64,000 nucleotides of DNA, taken from the NCBI RefSeq assembly GCF_002335525.1, contig NZ_BDUF01000086.1, positions 1 to 64,000 on the forward strand, written 5' to 3'. The DNA comes from Effusibacillus lacus (GTDB lineage Bacteria > Bacillota > Bacilli > Tumebacillales > Effusibacillaceae). Below, one piece after another: positions 53,223-61,733 of the stretch (positions are counted from its first letter, which is position 1; every line of letters starts with the position of its first letter). Made by a program: the position numbers and the translations under genes. Below the pieces are notes generated by a model, which saw nothing but the letters and a program-made list of their open reading frames with translations, did no database searches and was not told where the DNA came from.

Positions 53223-53544
53223 GTCCGTCAAATGGTTTTACAAGAAACCCCTTTGCTCCAGACTGAATCGCTTCTATCACCATTGCTTGTTGCCCCATCG
53301 CCGAGCACATCAAAATTTTGGCTGCAGGATCCAGTGCAATAATTGCTTGTACCGCTTCGATCCCAGTCATGTCCGGCATGGTGATATCCATGGTCACAAC
53401 ATCGGGGCGAACCAGCCTATACTTTTCCACTGCGTCTCTCCCGTTTACTGCCTCGATGACTGCAAAACCTGCGTCACTGAGAATTTTTCTAAGCATCATG
53501 CGCATAAAAGCGGCATCGTCAACAATAAGCACTTTCTTGGCCAT
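53179..53544 (-). CDS. cheY: CheY-like response regulator
   Basis: The 121-residue single receiver domain has VLIVDDAAFMRMMLRKIL (acidic pair), phospho-acceptor Asp in VVTMDITMPDM, conserved Ser in LMCSAMG and Lys in FLVKPF, which matches CheY of Bacillus and Thermotoga. ATG at 53544 has AAGGGG 6 nt upstream. Its last 13 codons are duplicated at 45.27 kb. Confidence 0.93.
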   Translation of the reverse strand: MAKKVLIVDDAAFMRMMLRKILSDAGFAVIEAVNGRDAVEKYRLVRPDVVTMDITMPDMTGIEAVQAIIALDPAAKILMCSAMGQQAMVIEAIQSGAKGFLVKPFDGQRVIEEVSKLAEKE

Positions 53545-53601
53545 AGAGCACCCCTTCAATTCTCTTCTAAAATGAGAGCGATAAAAATTTGAGTATAGTT
53601 T

Positions 53602-53787
53602 TCAGTGCACTCGTTCCAAGTCCGACAACAGTCGGTCCAAGTTCGCCACAACCTGCTGCGACGCTTGTTCCAGTTCAACCAAACGTTTTTCTGCTTCTGC
53701 ACGGTTGCCTGCGAGGATCAGCCGTTAAATTTCCGTCGCCAGCCGGTGAACCTGCTGGTGCGGTTCCTCGATGGTGCAACATTGTGG
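53602..53787 (-). pseudogene. remnant of a chemoreceptor zinc-binding (CZB) domain
   Basis: Upstream of cheY on the same strand a frame reads TIEEPHQQVHRLATEI, TAA, RLILAGNRAEAEKRLVELEQ and on to LLSDLERVH, a CZB-type end of chemoreceptors or diguanylate cyclases. The zinc His in PHQQVH is visible, but the rest of the domain and an in-frame start are missing. An ATG at 53785 with GGGGAGG upstream opens a different, short frame. Confidence 0.55.
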
Positions 53788-53811
53788 CCTCCCCCTTGAT
53801 TACATGTTTAA

Positions 53812-53845
53812 GACAAAAAACGACCAATATCCATCAAGATATTGG
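53812..53845 (-). terminator. terminator of the ytpB-like gene
   Basis: On the minus strand CCAATATC, a TTGATG loop, GATATTGG, then TCGTTTTTTG. The 190 bp between it and the ytpB-like stop hold no supported gene. Confidence 0.7.
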
Positions 53846-54035
53846 CCGGTTGCGCTACTCGCTCCTAACTGTCCCAAGCGCCCAGATTCCAGACAGTTTT
53901 TCATCGCTTCCAGTTATTAAGTTATTCGTTGTAAAGGTTTCACTTAATTATTATGAGAGGAAAACATGTATTGTCAACTTCTTTTGAAAAAGTTAATTCA
54001 TAATCTTCTTCCATTCATTATTTATATCAACTCCC

Positions 54036-55121
54036 CTAAACCCGCGGTAACTGCATCCGTACTTCTTTCCCCCTAATCCACTTGCTGTAAAGGTAGAAGA
54101 TTTTGCTTCGAATGGATGACTCCCGCAAAAGTGACTTGGCGATTTGCCTGATCGAGGAATGCCGCTTCACTTTCCCATCTGACAAATACAGTCCCAATAA
54201 CCCGTCCACAGCAATCGAATGAATCGGGGACAGGTCAAACATCAAACCCGCTTCTTGTCTGGACCGTTCCGCAATCCAATGCAGCCGCTTGCTTGCTTCC
54301 TCCTGACTTGAATAATAAGCGACGAAGTTCAAATCCCCGCCAATTTGGTCCTCTTCGTAATCTACCAGATAATCCAACAAAATATGAGTAGCCGCAATCC
54401 ATGGAAAATAGGCCTGCTGTAAGCGAGAAATTGAATCTTTCGCTGCGGAGGCTTGTGCAGCAACTGAAAACAACGCAAATATCCCCAATGTCGACCCGGT
54501 CGCAGCGGCAAACTCATACCACCGCAATTCAGGGAAACGGGATTGATGAGCTTCCCACCATTGTATCAGCCTTTGCTCACGATCCTTTGGATGTACATGC
54601 TTATGCACTTGCAAGTCCCGATACAAACTTACCCACTCGAAAATCTGGCCTTCCACCAAATGATAATTGGGCAATTTCGAGATCTGTTTGCGGCAGGTGC
54701 GGACCAATTTTTCCAGATAGCCATCGTCTTCACAGGGTTCTCCCGAAAGTCTGCGCACCTGATAGTAATCATGCAAAGGAGTCATGAGCGAAACAGCATC
54801 CAGCATGGATTGATGCAAACAATGAAAATCCTCGGGGTCAAGAGACGTGCTGCGGTCACAAAGATTGTCCAAATAATCGCTTATGGTCTGGAACGCTGCG
54901 ATCAATTGGATAAGGGATTCAGCGGCAGTTGTTGTGACCGCATAAATAGAACCTCCCTCACAATGAAAAGTCTTATTCCGAATACTTTCCAGCGCCTGGT
55001 GGCGCAACTCTGGATCAGGAATCCGGAGAGCCTGCTGCTTCCAGAAATCCAACTCTTTATGCACAACGGGCAATATCCGATTTTGAATTTGAAACAGAAA
55101 CTTCCATGTGGAAAGCTTCAC
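54036..55121 (-). CDS. ytpB: tetraprenyl-beta-curcumene synthase homologue (YtpB, DUF2600)
   Basis: The 361-residue all-helical protein matches the YtpB family, large terpene synthases that cyclise heptaprenyl diphosphate to C35 tetraprenyl-beta-curcumene. SDYLDNLCDR and HILLDYLVDYEEDQIGGDLNFV provide the Asp-rich metal sites. Sesquarterpenes of this pathway occur in spore or vegetative membranes of Bacillus. It is divergent from a kaiC-like gene. PcrB at 4.2 kb uses the same prenyl donor. Confidence 0.87.
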   Translation of the reverse strand: MKLSTWKFLFQIQNRILPVVHKELDFWKQQALRIPDPELRHQALESIRNKTFHCEGGSIYAVTTTAAESLIQLIAAFQTISDYLDNLCDRSTSLDPEDFHCLHQSMLDAVSLMTPLHDYYQVRRLSGEPCEDDGYLEKLVRTCRKQISKLPNYHLVEGQIFEWVSLYRDLQVHKHVHPKDREQRLIQWWEAHQSRFPELRWYEFAAATGSTLGIFALFSVAAQASAAKDSISRLQQAYFPWIAATHILLDYLVDYEEDQIGGDLNFVAYYSSQEEASKRLHWIAERSRQEAGLMFDLSPIHSIAVDGLLGLYLSDGKVKRHSSIRQIAKSLLRESSIRSKIFYLYSKWIRGKEVRMQLPRV

Positions 55122-55377
55122 TCCAGCCCCTCCTGCACTCGTCCTTTTTCTGCAATAGTACCTCTAATGGCCTATGAATTCCAGGAAGAATATGTAACAA
55201 TCCAGCAAAAATGATACACTGAGGGCATGTGTGAATTGACAAAACGTAAAGGAACGGTGAGTATGTCGACAGAAGGGACGAAAATTTAAAGAAAGGGAAT
55301 TTTGTCCAGGTGTTGAACTACTTATAAAGGTGGTGTTATTGGATAAAAAGAATAATCCGAAACTGAAGGTGGTCTTT

Positions 55378-56805
55378 ATGCATACTACAATTTCTTCAGG
55401 CATTGCAGGGTTAGACTACATTTTGGACGGCGGATTTCCCGAAAGTTCCTCGATTATTCTCGAAGGGGCACCTGGAACGGGAAAGACCACTCTGGGACTG
55501 CAATTCCTTTATCGGGGAGCTGTTTTCGACAATGAGCCCGGAATTTATATTACATTCGAAGAGTTGCCGGAACAACTGTATAAGGAAATGGCGGCATTCG
55601 GCTGGGATCTACGGCAATTGGAAAAAGACAACCGAATCCGGGTGATTTGCATCTCCCCCGAGGTGTTGTTGGAGCAGATGATGACGCCGGGCGGTTTGTT
55701 TGAGCAAATCGTGAATGAAATTCAATGCCGTCGTGTAGTGATAGACAGTATCAGTTTGTTTCAATACGGGAAGAACAATCAGGATTTGCACCGGAAAACG
55801 ATATACAGTCTGCGCAACATTTTACGCAAATTTTCATTAACTTCCCTGTTGATCCGTGAACAAGACTCGATCGGTTCCGGTGAAGTGCCGTTTGAAAATT
55901 ATGTGGCGGACGGGGTAATCCGCTTGTCACTGCAGGTTCATCTGGAGAAATACCGGAAGCGTACTTTGGAAGTATTAAAGATGCGGGGAAAAAAGATCCT
56001 GGAAGGTGAACACATCTACAAATTTACACAGGAAGGTATCCACTTGATCCCTGCCTTATCGATGGTTGAGGACAAGACATTAGCGAACGATCCCAATGTA
56101 ATTGCAACCGGTTTTTCCGCATTGGACAAGGCGCTTTCAGGTGGGATTCGAGGGGGATCCGTATTTATCCTGGATACCAACAGCAAAGCGAATTATAAAT
56201 ATTTGCTAGCTTCGATTTACGCTAACAGGATCCTCGCAGGAGAAAGAACTGTTGCTCTGCTTGCAAGCTCAACAACAATTTCCGATCTTCAGCATTTGAT
56301 CCAACTGTATGGAGTGTCATTGGAAGAAGAGGCCAAGCAACGGAAAGTGTTCTTTATTGAACATTACAGCCGTCCCGTTCCACCCGCATTTGAACCGGTA
56401 GTCGTAAATGTCAACGGGTTGGATAATGAAGAATATGTCCGGAAGCGGAGGGAAACTTTGGCTCCGATCATGGGAGACAGCATTGAGCGGGGGGAGAAAT
56501 GGTTTGCGTATTACGATCTGAATACGATATTTTCAGAACGCGGAAAAGAATATGTAATGAATTTTTTTGCTGAAGAAGCGGCCCGAGCAAGAGCGTATGG
56601 GATCACCGTTTTAGTATTGTGCAATTTTGCCGAAATCGGGGAAGCAACGGCTTCTTTCCTGGAACGGACATGCAGCGGGGTCATTCGTACATGGGTCGAC
56701 GGTAACTATCAATACCTTCAGGTAACCAAATCGCCGAACGGCAGGATGTCCGAACCTTTTGTAGTGGAAAGCATACCTGAAAAACCGTTTATCCGGTTAG
56801 TATAA
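55378..56805 (+). CDS. KaiC-like RecA-family ATPase
   Basis: The 475-residue protein has two KaiC-type lobes. Lobe 1 (about 1-225) begins with SSGIAGLDYILDGGFPESS and has Walker A GAPGTGKTTLG, catalytic-Glu region TFEELPEQL and Walker B RRVVIDSI. Lobe 2 (about 240-475; ATGFSALDKALSGGIRGGSV) lacks a Walker A (DTNSKANYKY). So only the first lobe should hydrolyse ATP. ATG at 55378 has AAGGTGG 5 nt upstream; an earlier GTG at 55330 is possible. It heads a run with a winged-helix protein and a LuxR-type regulator. KaiC relatives outside cyanobacteria act as signalling ATPases; no KaiA or KaiB gene is in the window. Confidence 0.85.
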   Translation: MHTTISSGIAGLDYILDGGFPESSSIILEGAPGTGKTTLGLQFLYRGAVFDNEPGIYITFEELPEQLYKEMAAFGWDLRQLEKDNRIRVICISPEVLLEQMMTPGGLFEQIVNEIQCRRVVIDSISLFQYGKNNQDLHRKTIYSLRNILRKFSLTSLLIREQDSIGSGEVPFENYVADGVIRLSLQVHLEKYRKRTLEVLKMRGKKILEGEHIYKFTQEGIHLIPALSMVEDKTLANDPNVIATGFSALDKALSGGIRGGSVFILDTNSKANYKYLLASIYANRILAGERTVALLASSTTISDLQHLIQLYGVSLEEEAKQRKVFFIEHYSRPVPPAFEPVVVNVNGLDNEEYVRKRRETLAPIMGDSIERGEKWFAYYDLNTIFSERGKEYVMNFFAEEAARARAYGITVLVLCNFAEIGEATASFLERTCSGVIRTWVDGNYQYLQVTKSPNGRMSEPFVVESIPEKPFIRLV

Positions 56806-56817
56806 GGAAGGGGAAAA

Positions 56818-57072
56818 ATGATGGACAATAATCAAATGTTTCCCCTGCGGATAGAGTGCACATTGTTCTTTCAAGAAAACCCGTATACTTTTGAGACGGC
56901 AGGGGGTCTTGCGTTGCGTTTGGGAAGAAAGCGGGAGCATATCGAACCGGTTTTGCAGCATCTTGTATCCCTTTCGATATTGGAAAAGATCGGTGAGGGG
57001 GAACAGGCCATTTATCGCTACATCCAGCCGGAAATTACAAGCGAGTTAGATACATCATGGCAAAAAGTTTAG
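56818..57072 (+). CDS. small winged-helix protein
   Basis: The 84-residue protein resembles a MarR/ArsR-like winged helix: TFETAGGLALRLGRKREHIEPVLQHLVSLSILEKIGEGEQAIYRY. It starts 12 bp after the kaiC-like gene with GGAAGGGG and overlaps the next gene by 16 bp, so it belongs to the same operon. It may be an adaptor or regulator of the KaiC-like protein. Confidence 0.72.
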   Translation: MMDNNQMFPLRIECTLFFQENPYTFETAGGLALRLGRKREHIEPVLQHLVSLSILEKIGEGEQAIYRYIQPEITSELDTSWQKV

Positions 57073-59189
57073 ATCTCTTGCAAGAATTGCAGGATGCCTA
57101 TGCCTCTCTATGCAATATGACGATTACGATGTTCGATTCGGAAGGAAACTGGGTAACACATTTTTCCGGGATCAATTCGCTGACAAAGTTAATTTTGGAA
57201 TATCAAAAACCCTCGCTGCAGGAGCGGGTTCGTAAAGTGATCGACATCTTTTCACAGATCACGAAACCCATAATGTATGAACACTCATTTCCGGGAATCA
57301 AGTTTATTTTGGCTCCCGTCAGAATCGGAGAAAAAACGGAGTATTTCATTTGGGCCGGAGTTATTGTGGAAGAACAAACCCGTGAATTGCTTCGAGAGTA
57401 CTTTGATACCCACATGGAAGATCCTTCGCAGTGGATAAAAGCTCTTGCGACCGTGTCCGATACGACCGAAGAGGTGAAACAAGAGCTTCTGGACTCAATC
57501 GGAAACCTCGCCAAGATTGTGTCTGATTTCACGGCTCGTGACCGTATGGAAGCAGAACAGAAGCAAAAGTTTGACATCCTGCAAGAAGTGTCGGATCTTG
57601 TTGGGTCACCTGATTTGACTGTGCCCACGATTCTGGAGAGATTTCTGAAGGCAGCCCGGGGAATCGATTTTCTCGGAGCGGCGGAAAAAACAGACGAAGA
57701 ATCTTTTTCTGTTACCCATATTCTCAGTACAACCGGCGGCCACCTGGCAGGAACCGCCTTTTCAACGGGCGAGGGCTTTCTGGGACAGGTGTCCGCCACG
57801 GGAACATTCGGATTCTGGGAAAATATTTCGCGGGATCCCAGAACTCTTTTTTTTACTCAAAAAAATCTTCATCCTCACAGCTTGTTCTGTTATCCGGTTC
57901 TCGAGCGGGAGGAAGTTATAGCGCTGTTGTTTGGAGGAAGTTTTTCCGACAACCGCTTAAAACAGGATGATATCGATCTCGGACGCATCATTGCACGGTT
58001 GCTGGCGATTCACAAGACTCAAGTATCATTGCAGCAGCGCATGAACGCTCAAATGCTGCGCCTGTCGGTATTGTTGGAAATCTGTCAGGTACTGAATGTG
58101 GTTCAAGACCTGAAAAGAATTCTTCTGATCCTTGTCGATATGAGCCTGAATCTGGTACAGGGACCGTTTTCATGCGTTTTGTTAAGAGAACGGGATGCAG
58201 ATGGAACAACCAGGATTGTGTCGAGGGGATTGACAGCTGAACAGATTGACCAGTATCGCAAAGATTTGACGGAAAGATATTTTGCGACACAAAGCACGGA
58301 CAATCCTCAATCCTGGGAAGCGGCTGTGCACGAAACCGGCTGGGGCACTCCGGTTGCTGAATGCCCGATTGTTTATGAAGGACAGATCCAGGGAATCTTA
58401 AGTGTCGGACTTGGCAGTAAAAAAGAAATGGCCGAATATCAAACCCTTCTGTCCGGTCTGTCCGTTATGGGAGGAGTTGCGATCCAGCATTTGCAGGACA
58501 GGAAGAACATGGACCAGATGGATCAACTTGTCGGCATCCTGCACCGGTCGATGGAACAGTGGGACTATGAAGCCTATAAATTGACGGCCGATGCAAAAGA
58601 GTTAGCCGTTTCGTTTGCAAAGTACTTTGGACTTTCCGTCGCGGAAATACGTAATCTGGCGCATGCTTGTTTACTATCCCGTTATGATTTTGATTTTCTG
58701 AAGGAAACCCTGCCGAGTCCTGAACTCCTCGCGATTTTGAAAGAGTATGAGGAATTGGTAAAAGAACCGGAAAAAGTGACAGCAGGCAGCACTTTCTACG
58801 GAAGCGTCTCCCAGATCGTCGCTCTCGTATTGACCTATTTGCTGCATAAGGAGTCAACGGAGATTCTGAGCGAATTGGTCTCCGTCAGTACTGTAATTCG
58901 CGAAAACTTTATTGTTTTTTTGGACACCCGAGAAGTGGCCAATCGTCAAATTTCCATTGACAAGCAGATATCGGAATGGCCGCTTACCTCACGTGAACAA
59001 CAAGTAATGCATCTGGTTATTAAAGGGTTAAGCAATCGGGAAATCGCCGCAAAACTCTTCATCAGCGAACATACGGTCAAGAATCATATGTCCAATATTT
59101 TTCAGAAACTGGGAGTGTCTGATCGCACCCAATTAATTGCCAAGGCATACCGGAGCGGATATGCCCAGACACCGGATTCAAATATGTAA
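57057..59189 (+). CDS. PocR-GAF-GAF-LuxR transcriptional regulator
   Basis: The 710-residue protein starts with a PocR-type sensory domain (about 5-160; LLQELQDAYASLCNMTITMFDSEGNWVT), lacking the paired Cys seen in some members. Two GAF-like domains follow (about 170-320 and 335-480), a helical linker (about 490-620), and a C-terminal LuxR/NarL HTH (about 640-700; LTSREQQVMHLVIKGLSNREIAAKLFISEHTVKNHMSNIFQKLGV). It shares the operon with the KaiC-like and winged-helix genes. PocR domains bind small hydrocarbon or alcohol ligands in known cases; the ligand here is unknown. Confidence 0.82.
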   Translation: MAKSLDLLQELQDAYASLCNMTITMFDSEGNWVTHFSGINSLTKLILEYQKPSLQERVRKVIDIFSQITKPIMYEHSFPGIKFILAPVRIGEKTEYFIWAGVIVEEQTRELLREYFDTHMEDPSQWIKALATVSDTTEEVKQELLDSIGNLAKIVSDFTARDRMEAEQKQKFDILQEVSDLVGSPDLTVPTILERFLKAARGIDFLGAAEKTDEESFSVTHILSTTGGHLAGTAFSTGEGFLGQVSATGTFGFWENISRDPRTLFFTQKNLHPHSLFCYPVLEREEVIALLFGGSFSDNRLKQDDIDLGRIIARLLAIHKTQVSLQQRMNAQMLRLSVLLEICQVLNVVQDLKRILLILVDMSLNLVQGPFSCVLLRERDADGTTRIVSRGLTAEQIDQYRKDLTERYFATQSTDNPQSWEAAVHETGWGTPVAECPIVYEGQIQGILSVGLGSKKEMAEYQTLLSGLSVMGGVAIQHLQDRKNMDQMDQLVGILHRSMEQWDYEAYKLTADAKELAVSFAKYFGLSVAEIRNLAHACLLSRYDFDFLKETLPSPELLAILKEYEELVKEPEKVTAGSTFYGSVSQIVALVLTYLLHKESTEILSELVSVSTVIRENFIVFLDTREVANRQISIDKQISEWPLTSREQQVMHLVIKGLSNREIAAKLFISEHTVKNHMSNIFQKLGVSDRTQLIAKAYRSGYAQTPDSNM

Positions 59190-59386
59190 CCTCTCTTCTG
59201 ATCGAGCAGGAGGGAGGTTTCTTTTTTGTGCTGGGTTATAGTACTGGATTCCTATCCGGGTTCCTAACCAACGGAGACGAAAAATAGGAAGAGTCAGGGA
59301 TAAAATTTTCATCCCCCATTCATCAGAATAGGTGAAGTGAGACATCATGAGAAGGCAAGAATGTGTTGAACGGGGGAAAACTGGAA

Positions 59387-59995
59387 ATGCAATTTGATTT
59401 TTTTGATATTCCTGGGTCAATTATGCATTTTGCGATAAACGATCCATCGGCTTTCATCCTGGGGCGGCTAAAAGAACACCATTCCTATACTTACTTTCAT
59501 TCACTTCGGGTAGCGCACTATAGTCTGGAACTTGCCAAAATGATGGGATTGTATAGACTTGAACAACAGGTACTGGTGAGGTCTGCATTGCTTCACGATG
59601 TGGGAAAACTGTTTGTAGCAAGAGAAATTCTTGATAAGAAAGAGCGGCTAAATGAAGAAGAATTGCGCATTCTACGACTGCACCCGCAATTCGGTTTTGA
59701 AATTGTACAAGAAATGGTCAACCCTGGCTTGGTCGATTTGGATGTCCTTCTTTATCATCATGAAAATCTTGACGGGACGGGTTATCCTTTTGGGTTGACC
59801 GGGAAATTTTTATCCCTTCCTGTCCGAATTGTGCGTCTGGCCGACAGCTTTGACGCCATGACAACCGTTCGCGCCTACAATCAGCCGAAAAGCTTGGAGC
59901 AAGCCATGAATGAGCTTGTTCGATGGAGCGGTGAGCATTTTGATCTGGAAGTGGTGAAAATTTTTGAACAATATATATATTACAGGAGTATGTGA
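59387..59995 (+). CDS. HD-GYP domain protein, probable c-di-GMP phosphodiesterase
   Basis: The 202-residue protein is a single HD-GYP domain: H in YFHSLRVAHYSLELAK, LLHDVGKL, HPQFGFEIV, YHHENLDGTGYPFGL (the HE and GYP motifs) and RIVRLADSFDAMTT. Such enzymes degrade c-di-GMP to GMP or pGpG. ATG at 59387 with GGGGGAAAA upstream is preferred over a GTG at 59363. It is separated from the LuxR-type gene by 197 bp without a supported gene. Confidence 0.88.
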   Translation: MQFDFFDIPGSIMHFAINDPSAFILGRLKEHHSYTYFHSLRVAHYSLELAKMMGLYRLEQQVLVRSALLHDVGKLFVAREILDKKERLNEEELRILRLHPQFGFEIVQEMVNPGLVDLDVLLYHHENLDGTGYPFGLTGKFLSLPVRIVRLADSFDAMTTVRAYNQPKSLEQAMNELVRWSGEHFDLEVVKIFEQYIYYRSM

Positions 59996-60001
59996 GTTAC
60001 A

Positions 60002-60112
60002 ATGATCAATCCATTATTAAGTCAGGAGATCGATTCTCTTAGTATCCAGTACAATAAATTTCTACAAGCAGGGATATTTAGAAACAGCCGGTCCTTCTTA
60101 ACGCAGGAATAA
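60002..60112 (+). pseudogene. possible Spo0E-like fragment
   Basis: A 36-codon frame contains LLSQEIDSLSIQYNKFLQ, close to the SxxLDxLIxxY core of Spo0E phosphatases, but the first helix is missing and the last codons lie in a terminator hairpin. It begins 7 bp past the HD-GYP stop. A remnant is likelier than a gene. Confidence 0.4.
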
Positions 60113-60130
60113 CCGGCTGTTTTCTGTTTG
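60083..60130 (+). terminator. terminator after the HD-GYP unit
   Basis: ACAGCCGGT and ACCGGCTGT pair across an 18-nt loop and are followed by TTTTCTGTTT. From here to 60292 no gene is supported. Confidence 0.75.
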
Positions 60131-60292
60131 AAGTAGTTACATTGAAAATTCCATTGAACATCGTGTAATTTAATCTCTAGAAACCATAATAAACAAACCG
60201 GAAATTGGGCAGATTGTACATTATTCGGGGAAGAATGAAAAGTTAGAAAGGCTATGTGGTGATTATCAAGTGAGGGTGCTTAGGGGTTATAC

Positions 60293-60320
60293 ATGTCGTA
60301 CAAGACGGGTTGTTCGACAT
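60293..60320 (+). repeat. 28-bp palindromic site 1 (11-6-11)
   Basis: Left arm ATGTCGTACAA, core GACGGG, right arm TTGTTCGACAT; the arms are complementary except for one position. This is the geometry of Xer/Cre-type recombination sites. It lies 107 bp beyond the stop of the tyrosine recombinase gene. The core is the reverse complement of the site 2 core. Confidence 0.65.
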
Positions 60321-60426
60321 ATTATTTCAAAAAACGACCAGAACCGACAAATAATTTTTCAACTTTTATTATACCTCAAAACATTACGATTGAATACGAT
60401 TTTTATAATCTTGTCGTATTTAATTT

Positions 60427-61452
60427 CTAAAAGATATCCTTTAAGCAGTCTTCCACAAAATCGGGGGCCGCTTTTTTCATTTGTTCCACCGTATGCAGAT
60501 AACGTTGGGTAGTTGTGATTTCTGAATGTCCAAGATTCTCTTGAACCTGTTGCAATGAAGCTCCATGAAGCAAGGCTAGTGTAGCGTTAGTATGCCGCAG
60601 CCAATGAGGAGTCACTTTTTTCTCCAGGTGGCTTTGTTCACGAGCTTTCTGAATAATTCGCTCGACTTGCCTTACGGAAATAGGGAAAAGTCGTTGATAT
60701 GGATCTCGGTCTTTTCCTTGTTCTTGAGAGTTGACCGATAGTATACAGATTAAGTTCCACAATGTTTGAGGTACTTTGACTTCACGCTGTTTTCGTCCCT
60801 TGCCCTCCATCACCGTTAACCATACAGAAGTTTCCGCCGGATCGGTATGAAAATGTCCCCATTGAATAGACACCAACTCGGATACTCTTAATCCCAATAA
60901 AACAAGAGTTAGACCAATTAGGTAATCGCGTTGTCCTTGTTTTTTTAATTGATTCAATAGATGTGCAAGTTCTCGTTTGGTCAGATAGTGATTTTTGCTA
61001 TTTATTGGCACTTTGGGAGTGTCTACAGAGGCGGTAGGATTGTGAGTAAAAATTCCAATATTTGGGTGGTTTCCCCATTTGTAAAGTGACCGTAATGGAT
61101 CGATCAGACTGGCTACTGTTGCAGGAGCCAAAGACTTACGACTATTGCTGCAAAAACCTTGTTCCAAGGAAATTTTATACACCTGAATTTCACGCCATGT
61201 TACTTCCCGTAAAGGTTTGTAAGAAATGAACCGGCGAAATTGATCAATAGCTCGACTGTAATTTCGGCGAGTGTACTGGGAGCGATTAAATGTCGTCAAA
61301 AATATCTGGATGATTTGCTCATCCGAATATTCTCTTGGATACTCATTATAATTGGAGACCGGAAGCGACATGAGCCCTTGCTGTATCATCAATTCTTTTT
61401 CCTCCTTCTGAATGTCGAACAACCCGTCTTGTACGAACTCCATTTTACTCAT
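60427..61452 (-). CDS. tyrosine recombinase (Xer/integrase family)
   Basis: The 341-residue recombinase has an N-terminal SAM-like core-binding domain (about 45-145) and a full catalytic domain (about 165-335): Arg in GLRVSELVSIQW, Lys in EGKGRKQREVKVP, HWLRH, GHS and Tyr in TTQRYLHT. It cuts and rejoins DNA via the Tyr. Its own codons 5-14 (FVQDGLFDI) contain palindromic site 2, and site 1 lies past its 3' end in inverse orientation. A decayed homologue lies in opposite orientation at 62.6-63.4 kb. The ribosome site (AAGAAAG) is weak; an ATG three codons later is an alternative start. Confidence 0.88.
   Translation of the reverse strand: MSKMEFVQDGLFDIQKEEKELMIQQGLMSLPVSNYNEYPREYSDEQIIQIFLTTFNRSQYTRRNYSRAIDQFRRFISYKPLREVTWREIQVYKISLEQGFCSNSRKSLAPATVASLIDPLRSLYKWGNHPNIGIFTHNPTASVDTPKVPINSKNHYLTKRELAHLLNQLKKQGQRDYLIGLTLVLLGLRVSELVSIQWGHFHTDPAETSVWLTVMEGKGRKQREVKVPQTLWNLICILSVNSQEQGKDRDPYQRLFPISVRQVERIIQKAREQSHLEKKVTPHWLRHTNATLALLHGASLQQVQENLGHSEITTTQRYLHTVEQMKKAAPDFVEDCLKDIF
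61412..61439 (+). repeat. 28-bp palindromic site 2 (inside the recombinase gene)
   Basis: Left arm ATGTCGAACAA, core CCCGTC, right arm TTGTACGAACT. Read on the minus strand it is identical to site 1 over 26 of 28 positions, including the core. The two sites are inverted and 1.1 kb apart, flanking nearly the whole recombinase coding region. Confidence 0.65.
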
Positions 61453-61488
61453 CTTTCTTGACTAGTTAAATATGGAAACGAAGTAAAA

Positions 61489-61509
61489 CGATCACCGAGC
61501 AAGTGATCG
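61489..61509. promoter_or_regulatory. perfect palindrome between divergent recombinase and spo0E genes
   Basis: CGATCAC, seven bases, GTGATCG. It lies 37 bp from the recombinase start and 23 bp from the spo0E start, so a dimeric repressor here could control both. It could also fold as an RNA hairpin. Confidence 0.5.
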
Positions 61510-61531
61510 CAAAACAAGAGAGGAAATTAAC

Positions 61532-61729
61532 GTGGATGATCAGGAAAATCTCAAACAACTGAAAAAGCGGATAGAAGCGACGCGCAGTCAACTTCATGTT
61601 GCTTTTCAAAACAAAAGGGCATTTTCTGATCCGGATGTGTATCGTCTAAGCCTGCATCTCGATGATCTGATTGTGGAGTACCAAATCCGTATCCGATCAG
61701 CTTATAGTCAGATGAAAACATTGAGGTGA
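61532..61729 (+). CDS. Spo0E-like sporulation regulatory protein
   Basis: The 65-residue two-helix protein matches Spo0E-family aspartyl phosphatases: LKKRIEATRSQLHVAF as first helix and YRLSLHLDDLIVEYQ, which carries the SxxLDxLIxxY motif. Known members remove phosphate from Spo0A and delay sporulation. GTG start at 61532 follows AGAGAGGAAA. The EAL gene begins 4 bp after its stop, so both are expressed together. Confidence 0.85.
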   Translation: MDDQENLKQLKKRIEATRSQLHVAFQNKRAFSDPDVYRLSLHLDDLIVEYQIRIRSAYSQMKTLR

Positions 61730-61733
61730 GGCA

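Noticed and set aside
60293-60430. 45-codon frame beginning with the ATG of palindromic site 1
   Set aside because: No convincing ribosome site, AT-rich composition without protein-like pattern, and the ATG is part of the palindrome.
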